Shown: positions 47,553 to 60,440 of the stretch, piece after piece | Position numbering within the stretch: the first letter of the stretch is position 1 | Layout: every line of letters starts with the position of its first letter | From: Coriaria nepalensis | Taxonomy: Eukaryota > Streptophyta > Magnoliopsida > Cucurbitales > Coriariaceae | DNA length: 64,000 nt | Direction: 5' to 3' | Assembly (NCBI GenBank): GCA_027186245.1 | Contig: CP114482.1 | Span: 1,059,001-1,123,000, forward strand | Notes under the pieces: generated by a model | What the model saw: only the letters and a program-made list of their open reading frames with translations | The model's database searches: none | Told to the model about the DNA's origin: nothing | Position numbers and translations under genes: made by a program

Positions 47553-50500
47553 TCATGAAGAATTTCTGTTCAGTTTTAATCCACTGGGGAGGAACCTTAC
47601 ACAGCTACACCTTTTTAATGTTAAAAGAGCTTCTTGGGACTTACCAAGCTTGAGATCCAAATAAACCGAGGTCAGAATAGCTTCCGGTCTGTTGGGTATT
47701 TTTGCTAGTGCTTCTGCCACAAATTTGCTTGCTTGCTCAAAGTCACCTTGCATGGCAGATACAGAGGCGAAATTGGCATAAAGAATTCCAAGCGCTTCTT
47801 CTGGGTTTAAGAAACCAATTCGTTGAGAGCCCTTGGGAAAAGAAGAATCTTCAGAATCAACAGTTCTATCTATTTGCAGTTGTTCCCATTCCTCTCGGCT
47901 AAATGGCAATACAAACTGGCCATTTTCTTTAGATAAAAGGGTCAACAAATGCTGGGCAGCCTCATTGGGCCTACTTAGCAGGCAAAGGGACTCGGCTGCA
48001 TAGACGTGGCCCAAGAAGATGTAGACACTAGAACAGTTCGGACGCTCCAAAAGAGATCTTGCAAAATAAAGAGCCTTGGATGGGTTTTCAAGTTCCAACT
48101 CTACATAGGCAAGGTTAGCAAGAACAGCTTGCTCGATCAACCAGTTTTCTCTTCTACACATATCTTCATAATTGGAGAGAGAGGTCTGAACAAGCTCTTG
48201 TGTTGTATTACCTTTTTGTTCTTTAGCATCGCCATTAGCATTGACCAAAGATGGCTTAGAATCACTGTTCAGTGAGCTCTTGGAAGATGCTATTGCATCA
48301 CCTGAATCAATCCCCTCCAAGAACTTGGAACTTGACTCAGAGCCATTCAATAAGTACTGGGCATTACACAGGCACTGCTTTGCAAGGGACAGTGAGAGCT
48401 TTGGGTGCCCATCACTGCCCAAATGCCAATCATTGCTTTCAAGGGTATTATTGACATTTCCTCTTCTTGAAATCCCATCTTCCAACACAAGATGCCTCCA
48501 TTTTCCCTTTCCTACAACATGAGCTCTGAGATATGAATTCATTTTTAGATGTCCATTCCCAAAATCCATTAGACAACATTCAGCAATTCGGAGCCACAAC
48601 AGAGGCTGTTTAGAGAAAATCAAGCTCGATTTCTGGAAACATTGAGCAGCAAGAATTGGTTTTCCAAGAGCCAGGTACTCGATTCCACAGTTATACAATA
48701 TAAGGAGAGAGTTATCCTTTTGAATCTTGTCCTTTTGAATTGATGAACTATTAGATAATGCCTTTGAGAATAATACCGTTGCCGTGTGGTAATTCCCAAG
48801 TTGATAATATATGCACCCGAGATTATTATTGAAAATGCTTGAAGTTCCCATGTCAGTTTGATTAGAGGATGCCATCAGAAGCTTGATGGCCTTATGATGG
48901 TTACCACGAGCATATTCTAGCTGGGCTTTCAATAACAGAGCCAAGGATGAATCTTTTCCACGAGCAATGTTCATAACATGCTTGACTTCTCTTTTTGCAT
49001 GCTTTAGGTTCCTAGTCAGAAGCAGAAATTTAACTTTGTACAGTTGCAGCTTAAGTTTCAGGTCATTGGTTGTTATAATAGACCTATCAACTGTGTTCTT
49101 CGAAGTAGTGTCGTTTGAAGATGATAACAGGCTGGTGGGCCAGTGTAGATTCTGTCCAGTGAGGTTTAGTGTTGATAACATGGATTCGTACTCAAGCGTC
49201 TCTTCTGATAAAGTTCTTGATAAAGTACTTTCCGAGGCATTCATACTAGGACCCGAATCTGAATTAGAACTATCTTGAGCTGATGAGTTACTCGGAGCAG
49301 AAGATGATTTTGAAACTAGGTTTCCAGGTTGTTGATCGCCAGTGCTTCCATAGTCACCTTGACCCATAGAAACGATGGATTTTTCCAGATAAAGTAGAAC
49401 ATCCTAAACATAATAGTTAAAGACACAGAAAAGTTGGTTTCAAAAAATAGACAAAAAACAAAAAGATAGCAGTTTTTAGTATTAGTGTTGTTGATATTAC
49501 AAACTCAAGTCTGACAATTTCTTGTCACAAGTTCTACATAAAGTTAGGGGGCTAAAACAGGAGTTTAAGAAATATGAAATCTTGGCAGGTGTACTTTAGT
49601 TAGACACAAACTGGAATTTTACATGTGTCCCTTAGTTTCAGATTAGCTAGTCCAAAAGTTGATGAAAAAGATCTACAAATGCGACCAATGTATGAATTTC
49701 AACATCATTCTTCCACTCTCTAGTGACAATATTATCCTCCTAAATTACAATCATAACATAATAATAAACTTACTGCTGATTTGGCTGCAGTCTGCCGAGC
49801 TAGACTAGCATCGAGCAACAAAAAACATATATGAAATGCTGTTGTCTGCATATGAAAAGAGAATTAATTAATTGAGAATGAAATTTCCAAGAGCAATAAC
49901 CTTATATACGCTTCTGTACCTCATCGATGGGTTCAATATTTTGATATAATGGTTCAAGAACTGACAATGCCTTTCCATATTCGTGAAGATGGAACCACAC
50001 AACTGCCTGTAAATATTGCCTAAAAATTGATAATTTAAAAAAGAATATCAGGTGATAAATGAACCAAGAAATGAAGTAAACATACAATATTTTGAGTGGA
50101 AACGGCAGTGTCAGCTCCATCCACATACACTATACTTGCACTATTAGCAGAATTTAGAAGAGTCATTGGATTGCTCCCTGTAGATCCTAAAACAACTTTG
50201 TTCCCAACATTACCAACTGCTTCCCCTTGCTCCCTATTTGCTCGGGCAAGTTCCTCGCTTTTCTCCTAAGCCAGGATATATGTAGATGAGCAGAAATTAG
50301 ATTAAGATAAACCTTATAATAATGACCAGGACACACGAATGCAAATACACAGAAGCCATTGAGTGGCAGGAGTTTTTCTTACTTTTTTTCTGTTATTTGC
50401 AAGAACAAATGTTCCATAACTTCACATAAAATTTGTTGAATAGCTTACATTTGCATGCCAAATCTATTGACCGATCATGGTTTTCTGCTAGAGGAAGAAT

Positions 50501-52013
50501 ATCGGTTTAAATATATTCAAAACCAATTGTGTTTATCACTGACTATATGCTTAAAATTCAATTAATAATAACTACTAAAAGTGGCCATTTCTAATTTTCT
50601 CTGCCAAGATCTTTCATTTCACAGTCCATGATGGATTTACACTTCGAGCATATGAGCTCCCTATCAACGGGTATTATTTCTTATTAAGTATATGCCCAAT
50701 TAAAATGCATGCATGCACTTATGCTGTGCAGTTACAGAGAATAATACACAGGGTGATCTAGAAGACAGGCATGCCTCTAAAAATAGTCAACATATAAAAT
50801 TATACCTTCACAGTGTTCAGTACTTCAAGCAGCTTCTTAGGATCTGAACAACCATCCCTAAAGTATTCAGCAATTGCAATGTTATGAAGAACCTGGAAAC
50901 AGGAGGGGAAGAGCATTCATATAGTTTAGCTAAAAAGTGGTACAAAAAGTGGTACAAATGGCACTAAAATTGCCATAATTTAACGAAATTAAGATACTTG
51001 TGTAACTATTAATACATGACCAATAATCATGTGTGGGTCTTCTCCAGTAAGACAATGTTTAAAAGTTTGATTCAGCTCCAGCTCAACGTCAAAATTACAT
51101 TAAAAGCAACAAATACTATGTAGCATGTACTCAATTCGATTAGCATAACACTAATTAAGAGAGTAAAAATAATTATCGATCTAAGTGAGTAACGACATTT
51201 AAGGACAGATTATGGTTCATTTCTACATTGAAACTGATATCATAACTGAAGTTGAGTTCAACAAAAGACCTTCGTCTTCCTGGAATCCTTTAAACCAATT
51301 CAAGAAGATATATAGTAGGGAGACATTACTAGATGACATTTCATCTTATAAAAACAGTAACTTGAACCATGGAAAAACACAGGGTTCGTGATTTACCCTG
51401 TTCCGTGCACCTAGCTTATATCTAACATTTAGAGGGTCGGTTTCTAATCATGTTGCAGATTACCAGCAATGAAACCTGCTTTCGGAGAGAGAATAGTTAA
51501 AAATCAGCTGTACATTAAGGCCAATTTTAAACTTGTGTCCATGATGTAACCCATTTTCAGATGCATTATCAAGAATGATTGCAAACAAAAAAAAAAAGAG
51601 TAACAGTGTAACACTGTCTTTCATAATCCAGAATAGCATCCAAAACTTGAACTTCACACTAGCAAAAGTGCAAACCGACGCCAATTCATTTCTCAATCAA
51701 GAACATCTACAAACACCACCAAATAGTAAAACGACCTAAAGGACCTGGAAATGCCATTTCCAAGGAATGAAATGCAATCAATGCATATGAACACCACTAA
51801 TCCATAAGTTAGTAGGGGGAAAAAAACAGAATAACATAAAGAAAGAACCTTGGGATCGTCTTTCTTCTTCCGTAAGAGCTGATTCAAGACCTCGACGCAC
51901 TCGGCATACTTTCCCGACTGAAAGTTCAAAGCAGCCTCCCTGGCTAGAGTAGCAGTAACGCCGTCGCCTTCAGCAGACGTAGACGGCGGAGACGACGAAT
52001 CTCGAGCATCCAT
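47553..52013 (-). CDS. CNOT10: CNOT10-like subunit of the CCR4-NOT complex, copy B
   Basis: Tandem paralogue of copy A with the same six-exon structure and intron phases: 51849-52013, 50806-50892, 50086-50265, 49920-50006, 49774-49845 and 47553-49403, giving 813 residues. The start is MDARDSSSPPSTSAEG at 52013; a GTG two codons upstream of GATATG is not a start. Differences from A include one codon less in exon 3, a shorter exon 6 (about 11 codons, e.g. a loss after GNGHLKMNS and in the SESS region) and a longer intron 1. All frames are open, so both copies may be expressed. The shared promoter-proximal sequence suggests the duplication included regulatory DNA. Confidence 0.9.
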
Positions 52014-52380
52014 ATCCGGATCCACTAATCAAAACGCTTTAGGATTACAGCAAAAAAAAAAAAAGTGTGGATTAAGTTAAGTCAGAGATCAAAAAGAAAA
52101 CCCTAATTTCCTGACACAAAAAAAAATCTGAGTTAAGTGCGAATGTGCAAAGTGAGGAGAAAAGTAAGAACCGAGAAGATTTTGGCTTGGATTCGCAGAG
52201 AGAGAAATTGAAGTTGTAAGAATCAAGAGTGAAAAAGGGCGAAAACCCTCAAATTTGGGGGAAAACTTTTTGCAGAGGACTCCTGAATCTTTTAGTTTTG
52301 CTTAATGGCGTCTGCTTTTCTTTTGGCTCGTCTAATTGGGGAATGAACGATAAAATGAAAGGGCCACTACCAAATTAGGG

Positions 52381-52464
<84 letters not shown>

Positions 52465-52652
52465 TTTTTTTTGTTTTAAAACAAAATAAGATAATATTTA
52501 TTTGAAGTGAGAATAAAATTTTAAACCAAGGAATAAGCTAAATAGTCATTCTGTACGCTTTAAGAAAACACCCAAAATAAATTGAGTGGGACATTTTCCA
52601 TATATGTCATTTTGTATACATGATTTTTCTGATGGTATAATTCCCGACTAAG
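52014..52652. repeat. intergenic with long (AT)n microsatellite and T-run
   Basis: CNOT10 copy B promoter (52014-52300), then an uninterrupted AT repeat from about 52384 to 52446 followed by a T-run to about 52472. The remainder is 3' flank of the SNAP43 gene. Confidence 0.7.
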
Positions 52653-54841
52653 TCACGGCTCCAATAGTAGCTGTTCGAGTTCCTGATCAAAGTTTTGGTC
52701 ATCTTGTTGTCTGAGCACGAGTTGTTGGCCGTGTTCGTGTTCGTGTTCGTATTCGTATTCGTGCTGCTGAACTTCTTCCGAAAGGTTATCGAGAAGTCTG
52801 GTTCGTTGATAAAGCGTTTCCCTTTGAACAGTCCAGTCTTGAGTAATCTTCTCCATTTCATCTCCAACATGTTTATCATCCTCTGATATGTGCTTTATGT
52901 CCTGTATATCCACCACCTCACTCCCCTCTTTAGACAAAAAAACCAGAAGATATACAATCAAACTGTCAATATTTATCGAAAGAAGATGAAAAAAAATTTG
53001 ATTCGGGTACATTTAGTTCAATGTTTGAAACTCTGACCTAGTTAACATCTAAAATTCAGTTTACACCGGTAATTACACGTCAACTTTGTCTAAAAACCCA
53101 ATCTAATTAAAATGCAGTCTGAGCAAACTCATATTTCCTTGACATTTCAGTTTCAAACACAGCATCAAATGTAAAAAAAAAAAATAGACAAACAAATACA
53201 ATATTAAAAAAATTGTTGGAAATGAATAACATAGCATTATTCTTGTGCTATGTCCGAGAAAATTTTTACCGGATATTGCTAGTTTCTTGGCATCTGCATA
53301 TTCTGTTGACATTTTCTTGATCATATCTACACCGACTTCCATCCCCTGAATGAGCAAGGAACGAGAAACCATTATATAACCTTCTCACGTACTACTACAT
53401 TATATAACATTTGACAACTACAGTTTGAGTTCACAAAAATCCAGTTTGTCTCAAGCACTGATACAAATGTGCAACCCATTTTACCTCACAATATACAAAA
53501 ATCACCAGATTACAGTTCCAAACATTCAATCAAATGCTCACTACGTAGAATGCAAGTAGAATTCAAAGAGAGGAAGAGAGAGAGGTTTGGAAAATGGCCT
53601 CCAATTGAACCATTTACTTACCAAGTCCATATGAAGAAAGCTCTCGATCTGGGTATTTGTGAATAACCTGAAAATCGAAGATATAGAAGAGAAACAGTAA
53701 CATCATCATCAAAGCCCAATTCAGTTCATTTCGGGAAGAGAAACAGTAACATGAATTCATTAAATCATCAAGATAGATAACAGAATAAGCTTTTCCATAT
53801 ATTGTTTAAATAACATACTTCCTGAAAGCAACTTGAATCCGAGCATTCTGTAATTCCGTCAGTTGATTTACCGCCTCTGCAGCATTGCTTTCATTATTGT
53901 CCACAAAACCGAAAAGGAACATGTTCTTTTCTAACATCTTTCTCACCAAATAAGATACCACTTTTACGTCGTTGTGCTTTGCATCAAGAACAAGGTTCTT
54001 CAGTTTCTTAATCTCCCCTGTGAATATAGAAATGAGACAAAGCTTCAAATGTTTTGTTCAATAAATTTTAAGACGTCTCAAGTGCAAGAAGTAGAGTCGT
54101 ACCAATGGATAGATATATCTTGAAAGGAGGTTTGAACGGTTGAAGCTCATAGAGGCAATAAAGGCAATAAAGCCCACCCAATCTATGTGACAAAGAAGCC
54201 GACCTAACCATGTAACCTGCAAGGATACTATATGATATAAATAACACTCAAAAGTTTATATCTTATGTAAGAGTGACACCCATGAGGGCGATGCACTAGA
54301 AGGGTATTTTTATCTTCAACCATTGCGTTTGGTATGCTTATTCAGTGTCAATTTAGGACTAAAATTCAGTTTTGTCCCCATAAAATTTTCCTAAAATACA
54401 CTTAATCTGGGTCCACAAAACCTTACTTAGATTCAAGTTTACTCAAATTCCAATTTCACAAGCTTAGCTCGAATACATTCTAAAAGTTGTGAAAGGGAGG
54501 TTTAGGTCACTATACTGAATCCAATTGAAGAATGTATGTAAAGAAAACCCTACCAATGGAATGGGCATAGAGTGATTGCATAAAGAAGACCAAGTTGGAA
54601 GAAGGACTAGCCTCAAACATATAAGTGAACTTTCTTCCATGCCATACTTTCTTCATATCCGAAAAGCTTGTCAATCCACCCTACAAGTATCACGCAAAAA
54701 AAAAATCTCTATAATAAGATACCAACAAGCTACTTCCAAACTATGTATCTTCCTCACTACCAAGAAAATAAATTGACAGGGTACCTCAGCATACTCGGCA
54801 ATAAGTTCATCAATATCACGCTTGAAAGGCGAAAGATCCAT
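52653..54841 (-). CDS. SNAP43/SNAPC1-like subunit of the snRNA-activating complex
   Basis: SNAPc binds the upstream element of snRNA promoters and starts snRNA transcription by RNA polymerases II and III. Seven exons: 54785-54841, 54554-54680, 54103-54216, 53819-54017, 53622-53667, 53270-53345 and 52653-52927, joining in frame to 297 residues. Recognisable stretches are MDLSPFKRDIDELIAEYAE, SDMKKVWHGRKFTYMFEASP, FFMQSLYAHSIGYMV, LGGLYCLYCLYELQPFKPPF, LEKNMFLFGFVDNNES, NQLTELQNARIQVAF, ESFLHMDLGMEVGVDMIKKM and IQDIKHISEDD. The C-terminal tail has a His-Glu-Tyr repeat (HEYEYEHEHEHG) from a GTGTTC/GTATTC microsatellite. The ORF beginning 53012 reads intron sequence and is not the start of exon 7. 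Confidence 0.88.
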
Positions 54842-55441
54842 TGCAACAATGAGGGTTTTAGCTTCTGAAAACAGAAAGAAAATTCATAAGCGTTTGAAAC
54901 TCCAGCTTGAGAACATAATCAAGTTCAGACACAAAAACTCATATTCGTCTAAAAAAGAAAAACGCATCCCAATGCAAAATCTAGTTTACTAAAGTTGAAC
55001 TCGAATGAACCTTTTAAGAGGAACTTTGCATTTCATCAAACACCTTAAGGGCATAGGTCAGTTCACAAACAAGAAGACTAGCTACTTCCGTGATCATCTT
55101 GGAGCAACAAATCATCCTCAAAATTAACAAAATATATATCAAAATATGATCATTATGAAATCTTGTACTGTCCCACTATTCAAGTCTACTACTTTGGTCC
55201 CACAAAATTACAACATGTCTCAAAGGCTAATCCGAATTGCAAAAGCTAGTTAACCTGAGATACAATAAAATTGAGGAATTAGAACCCACCTCTTTAGAGT
55301 TGATAGATCAATAAATAAAGTGGAAGAAGACCGTGTTCTGTGATAGGTTACTGCTGCGGCTGCGGCTGCGGCTGCGGTTTATTTGAAATAATAATAATAA
55401 TAATAAAAGAAGGAAGGAAGAAAAATAAGAGGTAAAAAAAA
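54842..55441. other. intergenic: SNAP43 leader and upstream region
   Basis: Likely SNAP43 5'UTR, with a (GGCTGC)n-like run at 55353-55377 and an ATA/TAA run. No other gene until the tRNA. Confidence 0.45.
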
Positions 55442-55514
55442 TGGAGATGCGGGGTATCGAACCCCGTACCTCTCGCATGCAAAGCGAGCGCTCTACCATA
55501 TGAGCTACATCCCC
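55442..55514 (-). tRNA. tRNA-Ala (anticodon UGC)
   Basis: The minus strand folds as a standard cloverleaf. The acceptor stem GGGGATG pairs with CATCTCC with discriminator A. The anticodon arm CTCGC-TTTGCAT-GCGAG gives anticodon TGC. The T-arm CGGGG-TTCGATA-CCCCG is perfect and contains the B box. It is nuclear in type; the plastid trnA-UGC sequence differs and carries an intron. Position 15 in the A box (TAGCTCATATGG) is T where a purine is normal. No intron and no encoded CCA. A run of T follows at about 55435-55440 on the transcribed sense, a Pol III terminator. Confidence 0.93.
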
Positions 55515-55642
55515 TGATGACAACGTTTCCAAAGAAATAAGTATTTAATAATATAAAATTTTGTTTTAAAAGAAACTTAAGTTTAAGCCCTCAAACTACC
55601 AAATAACTAAACATCCACTCCTTTTTTCTTAAATATTAGTCA

Positions 55643-55682
<40 letters not shown>

Positions 55683-56459
55683 TTTTTCTATTTTTAAGTT
55701 CAAACCCTAAAAATATCTTTAGGGATTCGAATATCTAACTTGATAATCTCCCATGTCAAACTCTTATATATCCATATTGATGATTGATACATTAAATTCA
55801 TTTCTCAAATATGAAAAAGTATCATAGGCTGAATGACAAATGGTTGCGCAATAAGATTATGTCTCCATTTGTTGATCATGTGGTGGCCCAAACAATGTAT
55901 AAAACTTACAAACCGTAGGCCCGAATGAAAATCTTGTGGCCCATCTTTTATTTCGAGTAGCCCATGAATGTAGGCTTGTCCGTTAAATACGAGCCCAATC
56001 CTCCATTTTACCGTATAATAGTGGTAGGACGAATCTCTAAAATAATTATCAAAATATTTTAGAGGTTAAAAAATATAAATAAATAAATAAATAATAATAA
56101 TAAGTGGATTCTTGGATATTCTTACTGTTGAGCCTCAAATTTTGGGCCAAATTTTGACTTCCTAGTCCAATTGATTTTTTTGGAGAGCGTGCATTTTTTA
56201 TTTATTAAAAATAAAAAGGTCCGAACATATTCGGGCATGGATCGGCACCAAACATAAACTTCCGTGACAGCAAATCCGAATCCGGTGTTTGTCTCCGAAA
56301 CGGACAAGGACAGATCTGTTCGGAGGGGCCCACTTCCTTATCCTCCACCGTTGGATTCAGGAAACGTCATCCTAGCCGTGTGTGACACGTTTGTAGAAGT
56401 AGTTTGATATTACTGGGAGGGGACTAGGGGTTTAAAAGTCGGATCCTGCACAGTCAGCC

Positions 56460-56495
<36 letters not shown>

Positions 56496-57520
56496 GTAAT
56501 TAATAAGAACGCGTTTGGAGAATGGAAAATAGTAGAGAGAGGGAGAGGCGGGAGGAACGAAATATTCTTTTCTTTCCCCTGCAAAAAACTGCAATTCTTC
56601 TTGGGATTGGTGGGAAATTAGGGGAAAAAAAAGGAGAGAGAGAGAGAGAGGGGATAAAAAGTAATAAATTAGACTTATTACCCCTAAATTTTTAAATAAT
56701 TAAATTTAGGTCTTTCATATTTCATAAGTTAAACATTTAAATAAATAAATAAATAAATAAACACATTGTGATATAATTTTCTCATCATTTTATTGATAAA
56801 ACTATAACTTTTACATAATTTTTGTTTTTTCATTTTAATACATAGTACTAAACTCTTTTGCCTTTCATTTGTAATTTTTTTTTTCACATGAAAATGTTGA
56901 ATAAGTATCTATTTGACTTAATATATATATTTTATTAATAAAAAAAATATTAATAAATGATATAAAAGGCAGTCTATGTTCTTTTTCATCTTTAATTGAA
57001 GAACTATATATCTAGTTTTTAGAATGTCGAGGGACTAAGTTTAATTATTTCAAACTTTAGAGGAGGTAAATATCTATAATATATATATATATATATATAT
57101 AAGGACAAATAATTTTACTACTAAAAAAAAAAAAAACCCTTCTTCTTTCTTTCTCCTTCTTCTTCTCAACAAAAAATGATACCTAGACATTCAATTTCTT
57201 CACATTCATTAAGTTAGACGTATATATGTATATATATATATATACATATATAATTTCCTACCAAAGCTTCATTATTACAAAAGCTTAAATGATTTAGCCG
57301 TTGGTGATGAATTAGTACAAGTAAGTAAGATGGATGCATGCATCTAGTAAAAATGGGGTCGTTTTCATGTACATATATATAGATATACGTCCTTTTCGAA
57401 TGCTTAATATGTGCACTATATCTTCTTCTTCTTCTTCTTCTTCTTTTTCTTTTAATTCATGATTCACTTAATTTATCTAAAGAAATGGAGAAGAACTCAA
57501 TGCATGAAGATTGGTTTCAT

Positions 57521-57620
57521 GATTATGGTAGTTTTTCCATAATATATATACTCATCATAGGGGAACTTTACAATATGTGATCTCATTCCAACCACTACCA
57601 TAATCTTACATGTTGGAATG
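57521..57620. repeat. two interleaved inverted repeats
   Basis: GATTATGGTAGT (57521-57532) is the exact complement of ACTACCATAATC (57594-57605). CATTCCAAC (57584-57592) is the exact complement of GTTGGAATG (57612-57620). The second pair lies across the right arm of the first, so both cannot form as simple nested hairpins. No known miRNA is recognised here. Confidence 0.75.
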
Positions 57621-58940
57621 CCTTATAATATTTGCATGTTGGCATAAGATGGTTACCATAATGCATGCCTAATTAACCTAATTTTCAGTTACAATTTACT
57701 ACACATTTGAAATAATAATTCAAGTGTACAAAATTTTCTCTAAAAAAATGCCAAAAAAAAGAAATAATAATTGAAATGGACAAAATATGTCACATATTAT
57801 CGTGAGTTGTATAATAAGTTAAGCTATTTTTTTCGGTGGGTGGATAGATGATGATGATCATCGGCTCCCATTCGGCCATGCTGGTCCTTTTTGAGTACTA
57901 AATTGAATAATTTGTTGGTCTTGCGCTTTATGCCTTCATCTAGGCTTTGAGAATTTTGTGCATGGCTTAATTGTCTACCTACTTTTAATTTTCCCTTATT
58001 TTTTACGATATGAAATTTCATTCTCAAAAATATATTATACATACATATTAACATCAGGAATATTCATCGCCGCAAAACTTGAAAAATAAAAGAAATTTAA
58101 ATGTCAGGAGAGTTTTGATGGATTTAACTTTCAGTTAGAAATGTGAGAAATACGGGCGTGGTAGAAAGTTTAAGTGGCTTTTACATTATAAAATAAAATA
58201 AAAAGATTACATGTTAAATAAATTGATCTGATTTCTAACTAGATAAAATTATTAAAATTAATTTAGGTCTGATTTTTTTTTTACACATCTACTAACGAGC
58301 GAATTGAATTAATACTAATAAAGTAAAATGATAATAAATGAAAGCATAATTAATGGTTGAAAGATGAAAATAAATAAATAAATAAATAACACTTTAATAA
58401 AATGGTGAAATTAAAAACAAAAGATCTAATTCATGATTAAAAAGTTAAATTTAAATTCACTATACTCATATGAAAGCGATAAATGAAAAGTTAAATTAAT
58501 AAAGAAAGAGACGAATATATCTAATCTATAATCGATAGATTGAGACTATCACTCAGGTAAGAATACGATGCTCTAATTACTAATTTTGAAGAACAAATTT
58601 AAGGAAATACATAATTCCCGGAGGAATCGAAAAAAGTAAGTGTGGTGTAGAATTGTGAGAGAAAATTTGCCAGAATGTAGAGAATAATTATCTACGAGTG
58701 TTGTTTGATCGTTAGTAATTTTTTTGGTGATTGAAATGATAGGTTTTACCTTTACTCAAGCTTTCTATTTATATAAAAAAAAAATTGTAATGGAAAATCG
58801 GTAAATAAGTCAACTATGATACCCAACTTTCTCGACTTACCGATTTTATGGGTCCCACAACATTTTTAGTGGGATTAATTGTTTTTACTAAGCTTCCAAG
58901 TCTAGGTTTATACAACTTTCTTCCTCCCACTTTCCTTGAA

Positions 58941-58984
58941 TTTTGGCCGAAATGCTTCTCTCTCTCTCTCTATTTCGGCCAAAA
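58941..58984. repeat. perfect 13-bp inverted repeat with CT-rich loop
   Basis: Arms TTTTGGCCGAAAT (58941-58953) and ATTTCGGCCAAAA (58972-58984) flank an 18-bp loop GCTTCTCTCTCTCTCTCT. The arms are exact reverse complements. The function is unknown. Confidence 0.85.
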
Positions 58985-60440
58985 TGCTTGGTGGATGGAA
59001 TTGAATTTATCTTTTTCCCGAACGGCTGAGATCAAACCACATATGATCTTTATAATTTTTAATCAATAGCTATTTTTCATGCCACATCATTGATCTTAGA
59101 AGTTTTCATCATTTTAGAAGCGAGCCAATACTTGATTGAATTTTAATCAAATTAAATCTCATTCGATCGATTGTAATTTATTTGTTATCCGATTCGAGTC
59201 ACGTTTTAACCAATCATACGTACCTATTAAGAAAATACTTCACCGGTAATCTTGAGCAAGAAAGAAAGAGGTTGATTATACGTCACTCATGAAAGTTTAA
59301 TTGGTACTATATAAGTAGAAGATTAGCTTAAATAGATACTTATAATTTTTTTGTAATTCGAACAACAAATTTTCACTATAAGAATAATATTTTACACTAG
59401 GAATCGTCCTAATTAGGAGTAGCTCAACATACTCCAGCTAATTACTAGCATGCATAAATGATAGGTCCAAACCCTAGCTATAGCAAGAATAATAATACTA
59501 ATAATTATGGTACTAATACAAGCTTAAGCTTTAATAAACTATGTAATTAATTAAAAATAAAATAAAAAATATCATGTACAGATCATATGATATGAACTAA
59601 GACATTTCAAAATTCCAATTATTATTATTATTATTAAATTAATGATGTCAAAGAGAGGATCTGAGGGACAAAAACTGAGGCTTAGGGTAAAAAATGAAGG
59701 ACGGCAGAGGAGAGGGAGGTGATGTAAGCAGAAAGTGGCAAAAATGAAACGTATGTCACAGAAATGTAGGAGAAGATGGGTGAAGGTGCAGAGCCAAAAG
59801 GGACCAACAGGAATCAGGATGTTGGATGTGCTTTCATCATCCATCATTCATCGTCATAAAGCTCATCTTAGGGAATCTTCTTCTATCTGCAGTTTTTCCT
59901 CACCATTTTCCTTTTTTTTTCTTATAATTATCACACAATTAAATTAATTGAACCATTTCAAATTCAGATCTGCTTCTTCCTCCACCTAATTGTTCAAGCA
60001 ATCCTGATAAGAAAAAAAAACAAAAACAAAAAACAAAAAACAAACGGCAAAGTGATGGATAACTTAGAGCACTGGAATTCAATTTGCTAAAGTTAAAGCG
60101 TCATGAAATTGTTTAGAAGAGAGAAAGTTAAATAGTAGACGACGTACCGATTTAACGAAGAAGAATCGTTGACGATTTTAGTACTTAGACTCAACTGAGA
60201 GCTTTCTAATTCATATTCTTCGCGAATTTCTCCACCTCCTCTCGATCTCACCCTTAAAAGTTGAAAAAGAAGAACAGAAACGAAGAAGGAGAAGAGAGGA
60301 GTCGATCTAAATTCTACAGATTCGAAGAGAGATTAGTTGTATAAAACGTACCGTGATCTATGAATGTATGAGAACTACGATGCGAGGAAAGGAAGAATTC
60401 AGCTGCTCCGATAAACATTTTTTTTTTTTTAAATCCAGAA

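Larger units (their letters stand above)
55515..60440. other. large gene-poor region
   Basis: About 4.9 kb without a supported protein gene. It contains (AT)n, (TAA)n (about 56460-56495), TAAA and CTT repeats, an interleaved pair of inverted repeats (57521-57620), a perfect 13-bp hairpin with a CT loop (58941-58984) and ordinary AT-rich sequence. ORFs at 57824-58054, 58848-59069 and 59572-59947 have no family features. The last few hundred bases may belong to the MIR396 primary transcript. Confidence 0.5.

Noticed and set aside
51693..52025. CNOT10-B starting at 52025
   Set aside because: That codon is GTG; the paralogue and the family start at MDARD, 52013.
55308..55532. 74-residue ORF with a VAHMVERSLCMREVRGSIPR string
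   Set aside because: This well-known spurious 'protein' is the translation of a tRNA-Ala gene.
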